A stretch of 64,000 nucleotides of DNA from Sphingobium sp. B2D3C (GCF_025961835.1 NZ_JAOQOK010000001.1:2790001-2854000), one strand, 5' to 3'. Counted from the first letter of the stretch, positions 54,016 through 61,550 are shown. Notes: generated by a model not told the origin, from the letters alone. A program made the numbers and translations.

Positions 54016-54474
54016 ATGATGCGGACTTATCTCGTCGTGGTGGACGAAAGCAGCGAGGCGGAATCGGCCCTGCTGTTCGCCGCGCGCCGCGCTGCCAAGA
54101 CGGGCGGCGGCGTGCATATGCTGGCGCTCGTGCCCAAGACAGAATTCGTCCAATGGGGCGCCGTGCAGGCGACAATGGAGGAGGAAGCCCGCGCCCGCGC
54201 CGAGGCCCTCGCGGCCAGTGCCGCCGGCACGCTGATGGCGGAAGCGGGCATCCAGCCCGCGATTACGGTGAAGGTCGGCGATCCCGTGGCATCGGTGAAG
54301 GAGATGCTGGCCTCGGGCGAAACGGTCGCCGCGCTCGTGCTCGGGGCGGCGCCCAAGGGCGCGCCCGGCCCGCTGGTGGCGCACTTTGCCGGCAATGATG
54401 CCGGCACCCTGCCCTGCCCGGTGATGATCATCCCCGGATCGCTGAGCCGCGAGGATATCGAGCGGCTGAGTTAG
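54016..54474 (+). CDS. Universal stress protein (UspA family)
   Basis: 152 residues from the ATG at 54016, with GGGGGAG upstream. The UspA fold begins RTYLVVVDESSEAESALLFAARRA and ends with a VLGAAPKGAPGPLVAHF stretch and CPVMIIPGS. The ATP-binding GxxG...GS(T/V) motif is only loosely present, so nucleotide binding is uncertain. It is divergent from pdhC by 139 nt. The gene may respond to stress, but no binding site stands out. Confidence 0.9.
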   Translation: MMRTYLVVVDESSEAESALLFAARRAAKTGGGVHMLALVPKTEFVQWGAVQATMEEEARARAEALAASAAGTLMAEAGIQPAITVKVGDPVASVKEMLASGETVAALVLGAAPKGAPGPLVAHFAGNDAGTLPCPVMIIPGSLSREDIERLS

Positions 54475-54499
54475 GTCGGCCATCGTGTCCCTGCAACGT

Positions 54500-54573
54500 G
54501 TTCCTGCGAAGGCAGGAACCCAGGGCGCAACCGACGAACCTCGCCGCCCTGGGCTCCTGCCTTCGCAGGAGCA
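54500..54573. repeat. REP-like palindromic element
   Basis: GTTCCTGC/GCAGGAAC hairpin at the left end and CTCCTGC/GCAGGAG at the right end flank the longer inverted arms CCAGGGCG and CGCCCTGG. The two outer halves are near-complementary over about 28 bp. This is the form of dispersed palindromic repeats common between convergent genes of sphingomonads. It lies between the USP gene and sodB. Confidence 0.75.
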
Positions 54574-54596
54574 CTGTTAATTTCATTACGACAATG

Positions 54597-54623
54597 AAAA
54601 GGGGCCGACTTTCGCCAGCCCCT
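54597..54623 (-). terminator. Intrinsic terminator of sodB
   Basis: On the minus strand AGGGGC (54623-54618) pairs with GCCCCT (54605-54600), and a TTTT run follows. It lies 26 nt after the sodB stop. Confidence 0.7.
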
Positions 54624-54648
54624 CCTTCAAAATCCGATTGCGGCGGGT

Positions 54649-55260
54649 TCAGCCCGGCTGGTTGGCCCGTTCGGCGCCATTGCCGTCCAGATTCTCCGCG
54701 ACGAATGCCCAGTTGACGTGCTTCTTGAGGATCGTGTCTGCGAAGTTGGGGCGCGCGTTGCGATAATCGATGTAATAGGCGTGCTCCCACACATCGAGGA
54801 TGAACAGCGGCGTATCGCCATGCGCCACTGGGCAGTCGGCGTCGTGGTAGCTGGTCACTTCCAGCTTGCCGTCCTTGAGGATCAGCGCGGCCCAGCCGCT
54901 GGCGAAGTGGCCGACGGCCTCGGCCTTCAGCTTCTCGATCAGCGCGTCGGTCGAGCCGAAGCCTTCGTTGATGAGATCGGCCAGCTTGCCGCTCGGCTCC
55001 TGCGTGTCCGGCGAGAGGCACTGCCAGAAGAAGCTGTGGTTCCAGATCTGGCCGACCTGGTTGAACAGACCGCCCTTGGAGGACTTGATCAGCTCCACCA
55101 GCGACTTGCCCTGCAGGGCCGGATCGGCGGCGACCAGCTCATTGGCCTTCGTCACATAGGCATTGTGGTGCTTGCCGTGGTGATAGTCGAAGGTCTCGGC
55201 CGACATGTCATCGCCAAAGGCGGTCTTGGCATAGGGAAGGTCGGGCAGTGTGAATGCCAT
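54649..55260 (-). CDS. sodB: Superoxide dismutase (Fe type)
   Basis: 203 residues from the ATG at 55260, with GAGGAG 9 nt upstream. The metal ligands are the His of HHGKHHNAYV (first), His of IWNHSFFWQCL, Asp and His of LDVWEHAYYIDYRN. FNQVGQIWNH and ASGWAALIL agree with Fe-SOD. It dismutates superoxide in the cytosol. A TAT-like N-terminus is absent. The start at 55284 in the same frame adds eight residues without similarity and is not favoured. Confidence 0.96.
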   Translation of the reverse strand: MAFTLPDLPYAKTAFGDDMSAETFDYHHGKHHNAYVTKANELVAADPALQGKSLVELIKSSKGGLFNQVGQIWNHSFFWQCLSPDTQEPSGKLADLINEGFGSTDALIEKLKAEAVGHFASGWAALILKDGKLEVTSYHDADCPVAHGDTPLFILDVWEHAYYIDYRNARPNFADTILKKHVNWAFVAENLDGNGAERANQPG

Positions 55261-55507
55261 GGCGCTAATCTCCTCTTGGTGCATTAAAGTCGTTCTGCAG
55301 GCGAAACGCGCAGGCGCGCGATTCGTGTCGGTTGCCCGCAGCAGATGGCGCGTAGACCGGCAGCTTTCCAGTCATCTCTCCCGATCAGCGCCAAATATAA
55401 TTTCGATATGACAGCGGCGCGACTTTGGCATAGCCTGTGCGATGGCCGATAACCGGCTTTAGGGGAGGGTGCGGTCAAAGCACCCGGCAAACGACTGGGG
55501 GAGCATC

Positions 55508-56071
55508 ATGACGAAACTGTTCGGCAATCTGCATCTCGTCCTGCTGATCGGGGTTATTCTGACCCTGGCTGTCATTTACGGCATTGGCCCGAATGGCGAA
55601 TCCGTCTCCGCCGCCTTGCGCTGGCTGCACACCTTCTTCGGCATTTTGTGGATCGGCCTGCTCTATTACTTCAACTTCGTGCAGATCCCGACCATGCCCA
55701 AGGTCCCGGCAGAGCTGAAACCGGGCGTCTCCAAGTTCATCGCGCCCTCCGCGCTGTTTTTCTTCCGCTGGGCCGCGGCGCTGACCGTGCTGACCGGTCT
55801 GCTGGTGGCATGGCGCACCGGCTATCTGCACGAGGCGTTCGCGTTCAAGGCGCCCTATCAACTGATCGGTCTGGGCATGTGGCTCGCCGTGATCATGGCG
55901 ATCAATGTGTGGTTCGTGATCTGGCCGGCGCAGAAGAAGGCGCTGGGGCTGGTGGCCGCCGACGATGCGACCAAGGCCAGCGCCGCCACCCGCGCGATGA
56001 TCTTCAGCCGCACCAACACGTTGCTGTCGATCCCGATGCTCTACTGCATGGTCAACTTCAACGGCGGCTGA
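55508..56071 (+). CDS. PuuD-like membrane protein (urate oxidase N-terminal domain)
   Basis: 187 residues from the ATG at 55508. Four or five membrane helices are visible: LHLVLLIGVILTLAVIYGI, LRWLHTFFGILWIGLLYYFNFVQIP, FFFRWAAALTVLTGLLVAW and LGMWLAVIMAINVWFVIWPAQK. This is the Urate_ox_N pattern found in PuuD, where it is fused to cytochrome c. Here no heme-binding cytochrome domain is attached. The His and Trp residues in the second helix may bind heme. The true substrate is unknown. Confidence 0.85.
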   Translation: MTKLFGNLHLVLLIGVILTLAVIYGIGPNGESVSAALRWLHTFFGILWIGLLYYFNFVQIPTMPKVPAELKPGVSKFIAPSALFFFRWAAALTVLTGLLVAWRTGYLHEAFAFKAPYQLIGLGMWLAVIMAINVWFVIWPAQKKALGLVAADDATKASAATRAMIFSRTNTLLSIPMLYCMVNFNGG

Positions 56072-56104
56072 GCGGCCGGCGCCCTGCGCGAGGCGGCAAG
56101 CGCC

Positions 56105-57145
56105 TCAAAGCAGGGCGTGTTTCTTCAGGCAGTGCCGCAACTGGTCGTAGGAGAGCCCGATCGCCTTGGCCGTGGCGCGCTGGTTGAAGCGGTGGCGCTG
56201 GAGCGCATGGCGCAGGATCGCGGCCTCATGCGCGTCGACAGCGCCGCGAAAGTCGGCGACATCGTCCAGCGCGATCAGCAATCGCCCGTCCTCGACCGCG
56301 CCATCCTCGGAAGGACCGGCGGCAGGCGCCGCGCTGGCGGCAGCGGGTTTTCCCGGCATCGGCTGCGGCTTCCATGGCGAGGCGAACGGATCGAGCTGGA
56401 TCTCGTCGATCGGCCGATCTGGGTCGGGCCAGCGATACACGGCGCGCTCGACGACATTGCGCAGCTCGCGCACATTGCCGGGCCAGCGATAGGCGTTGAG
56501 CGCCGTCATCATCCGCTTGGAAAAGCCCGGCCAGGACGACCAGCCGCATTCGGATGCCATCTTGCGCCCGAAATGCTCGACCAGAACGTCGACATCGCCC
56601 TCGCGGCCGCGCAGAGGCGGCAGGGTAATCACCTCGAAGCTGAGCCGGTCCAGCAGGTCGGCCCGGAACCGCCCGGCTTCCACGGCATCGGGCAGATGCT
56701 CGTTGGTCGCGCCGACGATGCGCACATCCACGGTAAGCGGCCGCGAACTGCCGATGCGCGTCACCTCGCCATATTCCACGGCGCGCAGCAGCCGCTCCTG
56801 CGCCGCCATGGAGAGCGTGCCCAGTTCATCGAGGAACAGGGTTCCGCCATCGGCCTCCTCGAAGCGACCGGCCCGCGCCCGCGTCGCGCCGGTGAAGGCG
56901 CCGGCCTCATGACCGAACAGCTCGGCCTCGATCAACGTCTCGGGCAAGGCGGCGCAGTTCATGATGATGAGCGGCCCATCCCAGCGCTGGGAAAGGCGAT
57001 GGATGCGCTCGGCGATCAGCTCCTTGCCAGTACCCCGCTCGCCGATGACCAGCACCGGGCGGTTGAGGTCAGCCGCACGGCCGGCCTGCTCGACCGCATC
57101 CAGAAAGGCGAGGGATTCCCCGACAAAATGCGTCGTCTTTTCCAT
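56105..57145 (-). CDS. pspF: Sigma-54 activator of the psp operon
   Basis: 346 residues from the ATG at 57145 (an in-frame TTG at 57151 is possible). It is an AAA+ enhancer-binding protein without an N-terminal receiver: Walker A VIGERGTGKELIAERIH, GAFTGA loop (GHEAGAFTGATRA) that contacts sigma-54, and Walker B GGTLFLDELGTL. A Fis-type HTH ends the protein (RATAKAIGLSYDQLRHCLKKH). It is divergent from the psp genes and should act from the tandem sites at 57145-57173 on the sigma-54 promoter at 57246. PspA is its expected inhibitor. Confidence 0.96.
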   Translation of the reverse strand: MEKTTHFVGESLAFLDAVEQAGRAADLNRPVLVIGERGTGKELIAERIHRLSQRWDGPLIIMNCAALPETLIEAELFGHEAGAFTGATRARAGRFEEADGGTLFLDELGTLSMAAQERLLRAVEYGEVTRIGSSRPLTVDVRIVGATNEHLPDAVEAGRFRADLLDRLSFEVITLPPLRGREGDVDVLVEHFGRKMASECGWSSWPGFSKRMMTALNAYRWPGNVRELRNVVERAVYRWPDPDRPIDEIQLDPFASPWKPQPMPGKPAAASAAPAAGPSEDGAVEDGRLLIALDDVADFRGAVDAHEAAILRHALQRHRFNQRATAKAIGLSYDQLRHCLKKHALL

Positions 57146-57173
57146 TCCCAACTTTTAGGGATATTTCCCAACT
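57145..57173. promoter_or_regulatory. Candidate PspF upstream activating sites
   Basis: TTCCCAACT occurs twice as a direct repeat (57145-57153 and 57165-57173). The copies begin exactly 20 bp apart, about two helical turns. They lie at the pspF start and about 75-100 bp upstream of the sigma-54 promoter, the expected distance for an enhancer. GGGAtatTTCCC between the copies adds symmetry. Confidence 0.5.
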
Positions 57174-57245
57174 CATTGCAACAAACAATGCTTCGCGCGC
57201 ACCTCGGCCGGGAAGAAGTTGGCGAAAATCCGGGCTTCTCAGAAA

Positions 57246-57262
57246 TTGGCACGCCCCCTGCA
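57246..57262 (+). promoter_or_regulatory. Sigma-54 promoter of the psp operon
   Basis: TTGGCACG-CCCC-CTGCAA matches the sigma-54 consensus TTGGCACG-N4-TTGCA with one mismatch (C for T in the -12 element). GG and GC of the -24 and -12 boxes have the required spacing. It is 65 nt upstream of the 58-codon small ORF and about 310 nt upstream of pspA. Confidence 0.9.
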
Positions 57263-57327
57263 ATACATTGTGCAATCCGCCAATGAGCGGGATTTGAAGG
57301 CCCAACCAGGATCAGGAAGAGACCGCC

Positions 57328-57504
57328 ATGTTGAACACAATCGACCGCTTCGGTGCTCAGACCGCCGCAGCATGTCTTACCCTCATTTTCAGCGCCATCA
57401 TGGTGATCGGCGCTGTCGGCCCTGCTGTCACCGGCAACCCTGCCGCCACGACTGCAGCGGCTCTGGACAACACACCGGACAAGCCGTCACAATCCCTTGT
57501 GTGA
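57328..57504 (+). CDS. 58-residue protein, first gene of psp transcript
   Basis: 58 codons from ATG (57328) to TGA (57502-57504), with AGGAAG 11 nt upstream. One hydrophobic segment (about residues 16-34, CLTLIFSAIMVIGAVGPAV) and a Thr/Ala-rich C-terminal tail suggest a small inner-membrane protein or a secreted peptide. I do not recognise the family. It is the first frame after the sigma-54 promoter, and its last codons form one arm of a perfect hairpin. A role as a Psp-regulated micro-membrane protein or as a leader peptide is inferred. Confidence 0.65.
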   Translation: MLNTIDRFGAQTAAACLTLIFSAIMVIGAVGPAVTGNPAATTAAALDNTPDKPSQSLV

Positions 57505-57545
57505 CGGCTTCAAGGTCGGGGCAGCACACCCCCGCTGCCCCGACC
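57481..57545 (+). other. Tandem perfect RNA hairpins before pspA
   Basis: Hairpin 1: AAGCCGTCACA (57481-57491) with TGTGACGGCTT (57500-57510), loop 8 nt, overlapping the stop of the small ORF. Hairpin 2: GGTCGGGGCAGC (57514-57525) with GCTGCCCCGACC (57534-57545), loop 8 nt. Both are perfect with 11 and 12 bp. They are 25 nt before pspA. No T-run follows, so they may act as processing or stability elements rather than terminators. Confidence 0.75.
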
Positions 57546-57570
57546 GAACCGCCTCAGTTGGAGTATGTAC

Positions 57571-58239
57571 ATGAGTATTTTCTCTCGCACCCGGGACATC
57601 ATTGCCGCCAACGTGACCGATCTGCTGGATCGCGCCGAGGACCCGGCCAAGATGATCCGCATGATCATCCTCGAAATGGAGGAGACGCTGGTCGAGGTGC
57701 GTGCATCGGCAGCGCGGACCATCGCCGACCAGAAGGAGATGCGCCGCCACATCGCCAAGCTCGATGCCCTCCAGGAAAGCTGGGTCGAGAAGGCGCAGCT
57801 CGCCCTCTCCAAGGATCGCGAAGACCTTGCCAAGGCCGCTCTGGTCGAAAAGCAGAAGGCCGGCGACATGGCCGAGCAGCTGCGCGGGCAGATTGCCATG
57901 CTGGATGAGGCGCTGGCCGCATCCGAAGAAGACATCGCCAAGCTGCAGGCCAAGCTGCGCGAGGCGCGCGTCCGGCAGAACAGCCTCGTCGCCCGCATGG
58001 AGAGCGCACAGACGCGCCGACGCGCGCGCGAGATGTACAATGGCGAGCGCGTGCAGGATGCCTTCTCCCGCTTCGAACTGCTGGAGCGCCGGGTCGATCT
58101 GGCTGAAGGCGAGGCCGATGCCATGGGTCTGGGCGGTCAGCCCAAGACGCTGGAGCAGGAAATCGCCGAGCTTCAATCCGCCGACAAGGTGGAAGCCGAA
58201 CTCGCGGCGCTCAAGGCCGCGCAAGCCAGGAAGGATTGA
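57571..58239 (+). CDS. pspA: Phage shock protein A
   Basis: 222 residues from the ATG at 57571, with GGAG 7 nt upstream (an ATG at 57565 is less well placed). The PspA/IM30 family is clear: MSIFSRTRDIIAANVTDLLDRAEDPAKMIRMIILEMEETLVEVR at the N-terminus and a long coiled coil from residue 40 to 180. It is an ESCRT-III-like protein that binds stressed membranes and, when free, inhibits PspF. It is followed by pspB with a 3-nt gap. Confidence 0.97.
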   Translation: MSIFSRTRDIIAANVTDLLDRAEDPAKMIRMIILEMEETLVEVRASAARTIADQKEMRRHIAKLDALQESWVEKAQLALSKDREDLAKAALVEKQKAGDMAEQLRGQIAMLDEALAASEEDIAKLQAKLREARVRQNSLVARMESAQTRRRAREMYNGERVQDAFSRFELLERRVDLAEGEADAMGLGGQPKTLEQEIAELQSADKVEAELAALKAAQARKD

Positions 58240-58242
58240 TCC

Positions 58243-58509
58243 ATGGAGGACGTCTTTCTGCCCATCGTCATCTGCGGCATGCTGTTCATCGGCATGCCGT
58301 GGCTGATCTTCCACTATGTCACCAAGTGGAAGCAGGCGCCCAAGATCACCGATGAGGACGAACGGCTGCTCGATGAAATGCACATGCTCGCCCGTCGCCT
58401 GGAGGAGCGCCTCCAGACGGTCGAGCGGATCATCGCCGCCGACAATCCCGATTTCCGTCCAGCCCGCCCGAGCGCGAGCGACGATCCCTATTTCGACAGG
58501 AGGAACTGA
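58243..58509 (+). CDS. pspB: Phage shock protein B
   Basis: 88 residues. A single N-terminal membrane helix (LPIVICGMLFIGMPWLIFHYVTKW) precedes a coiled coil (DEDERLLDEMHMLARRLEERLQTVERIIAAD). It resembles PspB and with PspC senses the membrane and relays to PspA. The end VERIIAADNPDF matches the family. It is 3 nt after pspA and 1 nt before pspC. Confidence 0.94.
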   Translation: MEDVFLPIVICGMLFIGMPWLIFHYVTKWKQAPKITDEDERLLDEMHMLARRLEERLQTVERIIAADNPDFRPARPSASDDPYFDRRN

Positions 58510-58510
58510 G

Positions 58511-58891
58511 ATGTCCGCCCGCCGCACCAAATTCTACCTCGACAAGAAAAATGCCAAAGCCATGGGCGTCTGCGCTGGCATTGCCGACTATATGGGCATC
58601 GATGTGCTCTGGGTCCGCATTGGCGCCGTGCTCGTGACGCTGGCCGGCGGCTTCCCGTGGACGGTGATCGCCTATCTGCTCGCCGCATGGATGGCCGAGC
58701 CCAAGCCGACCGGCCTCTATGCCGACCGGGAAGACGAGCGCTTCTGGCAGGGCGTGCGTACCAATCCGGCGCGCTCCACCCGCGATGTGCGCAGCAAGTT
58801 CCGCGACATCGACCGGCGCCTGTCCGACATTGAGACCTTCTACACCAGCCGCAACACCCGGCTTGCCGACGAGATCGACAGCCTGCGCTGA
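58511..58891 (+). CDS. pspC: Phage shock protein C
   Basis: 126 residues from the ATG at 58511, with AGGAGGAAC upstream. The PspC domain is visible: TKFYLDKKNAKAMGVCAGIADYMGIDVLWVRIGAVLVTLAGG and one or two membrane segments to WMAEPKP. The C-terminal coil FRDIDRRLSDIETFYTSRNTRLADEIDSLR is typical of PspC (ERYVTS-type in E. coli). The same end pattern recurs in the next two genes. Confidence 0.95.
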   Translation: MSARRTKFYLDKKNAKAMGVCAGIADYMGIDVLWVRIGAVLVTLAGGFPWTVIAYLLAAWMAEPKPTGLYADREDERFWQGVRTNPARSTRDVRSKFRDIDRRLSDIETFYTSRNTRLADEIDSLR

Positions 58892-58938
58892 CACAAGGGA
58901 GAGGCGCAACAGCGCTCGATTACAGGGAAATTTGAACC

Positions 58939-59277
58939 ATGGATCCTATCACCGCAGACGCCGTCGTCGAATCGATGCCGCTCATCGTCGGCGCCAGTTC
59001 ACTGATCGGCCTGCTGGCCATCGCCGGATGGGTCTTCAACACATGGCTGCGCGTCCGGCACGGCTATCCGCTCGAGAACAGCTGGGGCAAGGCCGTCTAT
59101 CCGCAGAAGAATGAGGAGCTCAGCGAGCGCATCAAGCTGCTTAGCCAAGAGAATGCGCAGCTGCGTGCCGAGCTTGGCGCGGTCAAGGATCGGCTGGCCA
59201 ATGTGGAGCGCATCGTGACCGACAGCGCCCTTCATCTGACCAACGAGATCGAAAGCCTGCGCACCCCCTCCAACTGA
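58939..59277 (+). CDS. Psp-associated single-TM coiled-coil protein 1
   Basis: 112 residues. A membrane helix (VGASSLIGLLAIAGWVFNTWL, about 18-38) is followed by a Tyr/Pro-containing linker and a coiled coil. The end LANVERIVTDSALHLTNEIESLR resembles the PspC tail, with V/I-E-x-x-x-T and EI(D/E)SLR in register. It is not PspB, PspD or PspE of enterobacteria. It is 47 nt after pspC on the same strand. Interaction with PspA or PspC is an inference from the shared module. Confidence 0.75.
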   Translation: MDPITADAVVESMPLIVGASSLIGLLAIAGWVFNTWLRVRHGYPLENSWGKAVYPQKNEELSERIKLLSQENAQLRAELGAVKDRLANVERIVTDSALHLTNEIESLRTPSN

Positions 59278-59306
59278 TCGCCATCCAACTGGCCGGGAGT
59301 CCCATC

Positions 59307-59606
59307 ATGCCTGCTTCAATGCTGTTATTCTTCATGATTGTCGTCGGCATCCCGGTCATCGGGGGCATCTGGAGCAAATATATGCGGCAGAAGATGAAGC
59401 TGCGCGAGCGCGAGTTGGACGTGCTCGGCACACAGACCGCAGAAAAGGCCGCACAATATGCCGCGCAAGTCGAGCGGCTGGAGCAGCGGGTGCGGGTCCT
59501 GGAGCGGATCGTGACCGATCGCGGCGCCGCTCTGGCCCATGAAATCGACCAGCTCGGCGGCGCTGAATCCGCCCCTCACGAAATCCCCACGCGGACCGAC
59601 CACTAA
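59307..59606 (+). CDS. Psp-associated single-TM coiled-coil protein 2 (PspB-like)
   Basis: 99 residues. The N-terminal helix SMLLFFMIVVGIPVIGGIW and the following basic patch YMRQKMKLRERELD are like PspB. The coiled coil carries VERLEQRVRVLERIVTDRGAALAHEIDQLG, again the ERIVTD...EI(D)xL module. A disordered tail follows. It lies 29 nt after protein 1 and 25 nt before protein 3. Paralogy with PspB is likely. Confidence 0.78.
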   Translation: MPASMLLFFMIVVGIPVIGGIWSKYMRQKMKLRERELDVLGTQTAEKAAQYAAQVERLEQRVRVLERIVTDRGAALAHEIDQLGGAESAPHEIPTRTDH

Positions 59607-59631
59607 GACATCGACAGGAGGAGATAGAGTC

Positions 59632-59892
59632 ATGACCGATCTTGACCTCGTGAAGCACGCCATGACCATGATAGCGCTAACTTTATCATTCGCACTTGTC
59701 GCCCTGGCCTCGCTCAAGGGCTGGAACGGATGGCTGGCGCTCAAGCGGGCGGAGCTGGACATGGCCGCCAGCCGCGCCGCCCCGCGCGCGCCGACCCCGG
59801 ACGCACCCCTGGCCGGCGGGCTGATCGAGATGGCCGACCTCAAGGAGCGCATCCGCAAGCTGGAGGCCATCGCCGCCGGCATCGACGTCTGA
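59632..59892 (+). CDS. Psp-associated single-TM protein 3
   Basis: 86 residues from the ATG at 59632, with AGGAGG upstream. One hydrophobic helix (MTMIALTLSFALVALASL, about 11-28), a short Trp-rich juxtamembrane part and a C-terminal amphipathic coil (MADLKERIRKLEAIAAGID). The coil resembles the LERIVTD core but stops before the EIDSL part. I do not know its family. It ends the psp run, 50 nt before sufE. Confidence 0.72.
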   Translation: MTDLDLVKHAMTMIALTLSFALVALASLKGWNGWLALKRAELDMAASRAAPRAPTPDAPLAGGLIEMADLKERIRKLEAIAAGIDV

Positions 59893-59941
59893 TCCGCAGA
59901 GTTTCACTGGCCTCCCGCGCGCCGCGACCTATATGGGCGGC

Positions 59942-60364
59942 ATGACGACATTGCAGACCATCCAGGACGATTACGAACTGCTCGAAGGCGATGAGCGCTA
60001 CCGGCTGCTGATTGATCTGGGCCGCGAACTGGAGCTGATGCCGGACGCGCTGAAGACGGACGCGACGCTCGTGCGGGGCTGCTCCGCCTCCGTCTGGGTC
60101 TACCCGACACGGCTGGACAATGGCGCGCTGCATTTCCTGGCGGACAGCAACGCTGCCATCACCAAGGGCATCATCGCCTTGGTCCTCCTCACCGTGCAGG
60201 ACCGGATGCCGGCGGAGGTCGCGACGTTCGATATCGAACAGGCGCTGGCACCCTTCGACCTCAAGCGCCAGCTCTCGTCCAACCGCACCCAAGGGCTGCC
60301 GAACATGATCGCGCTGATCCGGGAAACGGCGACTCGCCTGCAGGCGGAGGATGCTGCGGGTTGA
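59942..60364 (+). CDS. sufE: Cysteine desulfuration protein SufE
   Basis: 140 residues from the ATG at 59942 (an ATG at 59933 adds three). The SufE fold carries the persulfide Cys47 in LVRGCSASVWVYP. FDLKRQLSSNRTQGLPNMI is the C-terminal family motif. It accepts sulfur from SufS and passes it to the Fe-S scaffold. The other suf genes are not nearby. It may be cotranscribed with the psp genes since no terminator is seen, though it is not a stress-specific protein. Confidence 0.94.
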   Translation: MTTLQTIQDDYELLEGDERYRLLIDLGRELELMPDALKTDATLVRGCSASVWVYPTRLDNGALHFLADSNAAITKGIIALVLLTVQDRMPAEVATFDIEQALAPFDLKRQLSSNRTQGLPNMIALIRETATRLQAEDAAG

Positions 60365-60497
60365 AAAGGGGGCGGTTGACAGGCTCACGTCACAGCTTGC
60401 AGGTTGGGCGCCATACCGGTGAGCGGTTTTCACCGCAGTGTATTGGAATGCGGCCTCCGTCACGAACAGGCGGGCGCCAAAAGAAACAGGTGGCGCA

Positions 60498-60992
60498 TTG
60501 ATTGATCCCAAGCATTTCCGCGACGTTCTCGGCAGTTATCCCACCGGCGTATGCGTCATCACCTCAAATAATGCGGACGGTCAGCGCTGGGGTCTGGCGG
60601 TCGGCACTTTTTCTTCGATCTCGCTAGACCCGCCGCTGGTCGGCTTCCTGCCCGACAAGCGCTCGGGCAGCTGGGCCAATATCGCCACCACCGGCCGCTT
60701 CTGCGTGAATGTGCTGGGCAATGCCCAGTTGGAGACCTGCCGGCGATTCGCCTCGCGGCATGATGACAAGTTCGAGGGCATGGCCCATGGCACCAGCCCC
60801 GGCGGCCTGCCGATTCTCGATGGTGCGCTCGCATGGATCGAATGCGCGATCGAAAAGGTTGTCGAACTGGGCGACCATCTTCTCGTCGTCGGTGCGGTGC
60901 AGGCCATGGAGCGCGCGCCGGAGGGCTCGCCGCTGATCTTCTATCGCGGTGGCTATCACCGACTGATCGATCTGGAAGACGCCACCGCCTGA
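60498..60992 (+). CDS. Flavin reductase domain protein
   Basis: 164 residues from a TTG at 60498 that has AGGTGG 7 nt upstream; an ATG at 60438 would add 20 residues unlike the family. The FMN-binding split-barrel shows FRDVLGSYPTGVCVITSNN, VGTFSSISLDPPLVGFLPDKRSGSW and RFCVNVLGNAQLETCRRF. Enzymes of this type are the NAD(P)H:flavin partner of two-component monooxygenases or act on their own. No monooxygenase is adjacent. Confidence 0.9.
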   Translation: MIDPKHFRDVLGSYPTGVCVITSNNADGQRWGLAVGTFSSISLDPPLVGFLPDKRSGSWANIATTGRFCVNVLGNAQLETCRRFASRHDDKFEGMAHGTSPGGLPILDGALAWIECAIEKVVELGDHLLVVGAVQAMERAPEGSPLIFYRGGYHRLIDLEDATA

Positions 60993-60997
60993 CCGGC

Positions 60998-61483
60998 TCA
61001 CGCCCGGCCGAACGGCAGGATCGCCTCCAGCTCCGGCAAAGACGGCTTGCCCGGCACCTGCCGCCCGCTGCGCATCAGGAAGACATGGCGGACGATCTCC
61101 GCCTGCTGCTCGATCCCGTAGCGCGCGAACGGCTTGCCCGGCTGGAAATCGTAATCATAGCGGCAGAACGGGTGCCGTCGCAGCAGCAGGTTGATGCCGG
61201 TCTGGTGCTGCCAGACATGCGTCATTTCGTGAATGAACAGCCCTTGTGCCGAGAGATCGCCGGCGCCGAAGCAATCGCAATAGCTGCGCCCCTGCGGATG
61301 GAAATGAATATGCCCCCGCGGCGCCATGACGATGGCACGCGGCTGGAAGGGCCACCATTTGCGGTTGCGAATTCGCACCTCATCGAGCGCAATCGCATCG
61401 CCGAACATGCGCTCGGTCAGCGCGCGCTCCGGCTGGGACAGCGGCCGATCGACGGCGCCAATGTGCTGGGATGGGACGGCCAT
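60998..61483 (-). CDS. DUF4157-like protein with HExxH metal motif
   Basis: 161 residues, no signal peptide. LFIHEMTHVWQHQTG has His85, Glu86 and His89, the zinc motif of DUF4157/eCIS-core proteins (HELTHVVQQ-type). The stretch GHIHFHPQGRSYCDC is rich in His and Cys. The start is an ATG at 61483. Related proteins are annotated as Vgr-related in sphingomonads, but no type VI or contractile-system gene is seen nearby. It is convergent with the flavin reductase gene, 5 nt apart. Confidence 0.75.
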   Translation of the reverse strand: MAVPSQHIGAVDRPLSQPERALTERMFGDAIALDEVRIRNRKWWPFQPRAIVMAPRGHIHFHPQGRSYCDCFGAGDLSAQGLFIHEMTHVWQHQTGINLLLRRHPFCRYDYDFQPGKPFARYGIEQQAEIVRHVFLMRSGRQVPGKPSLPELEAILPFGRA

Positions 61484-61550
61484 GCAGCCGAGATAGGCGC
61501 CCCTGCCTCACCGGCAAGGCCCGTCCGTCCCGGCGCATGCCCGCCGACCG

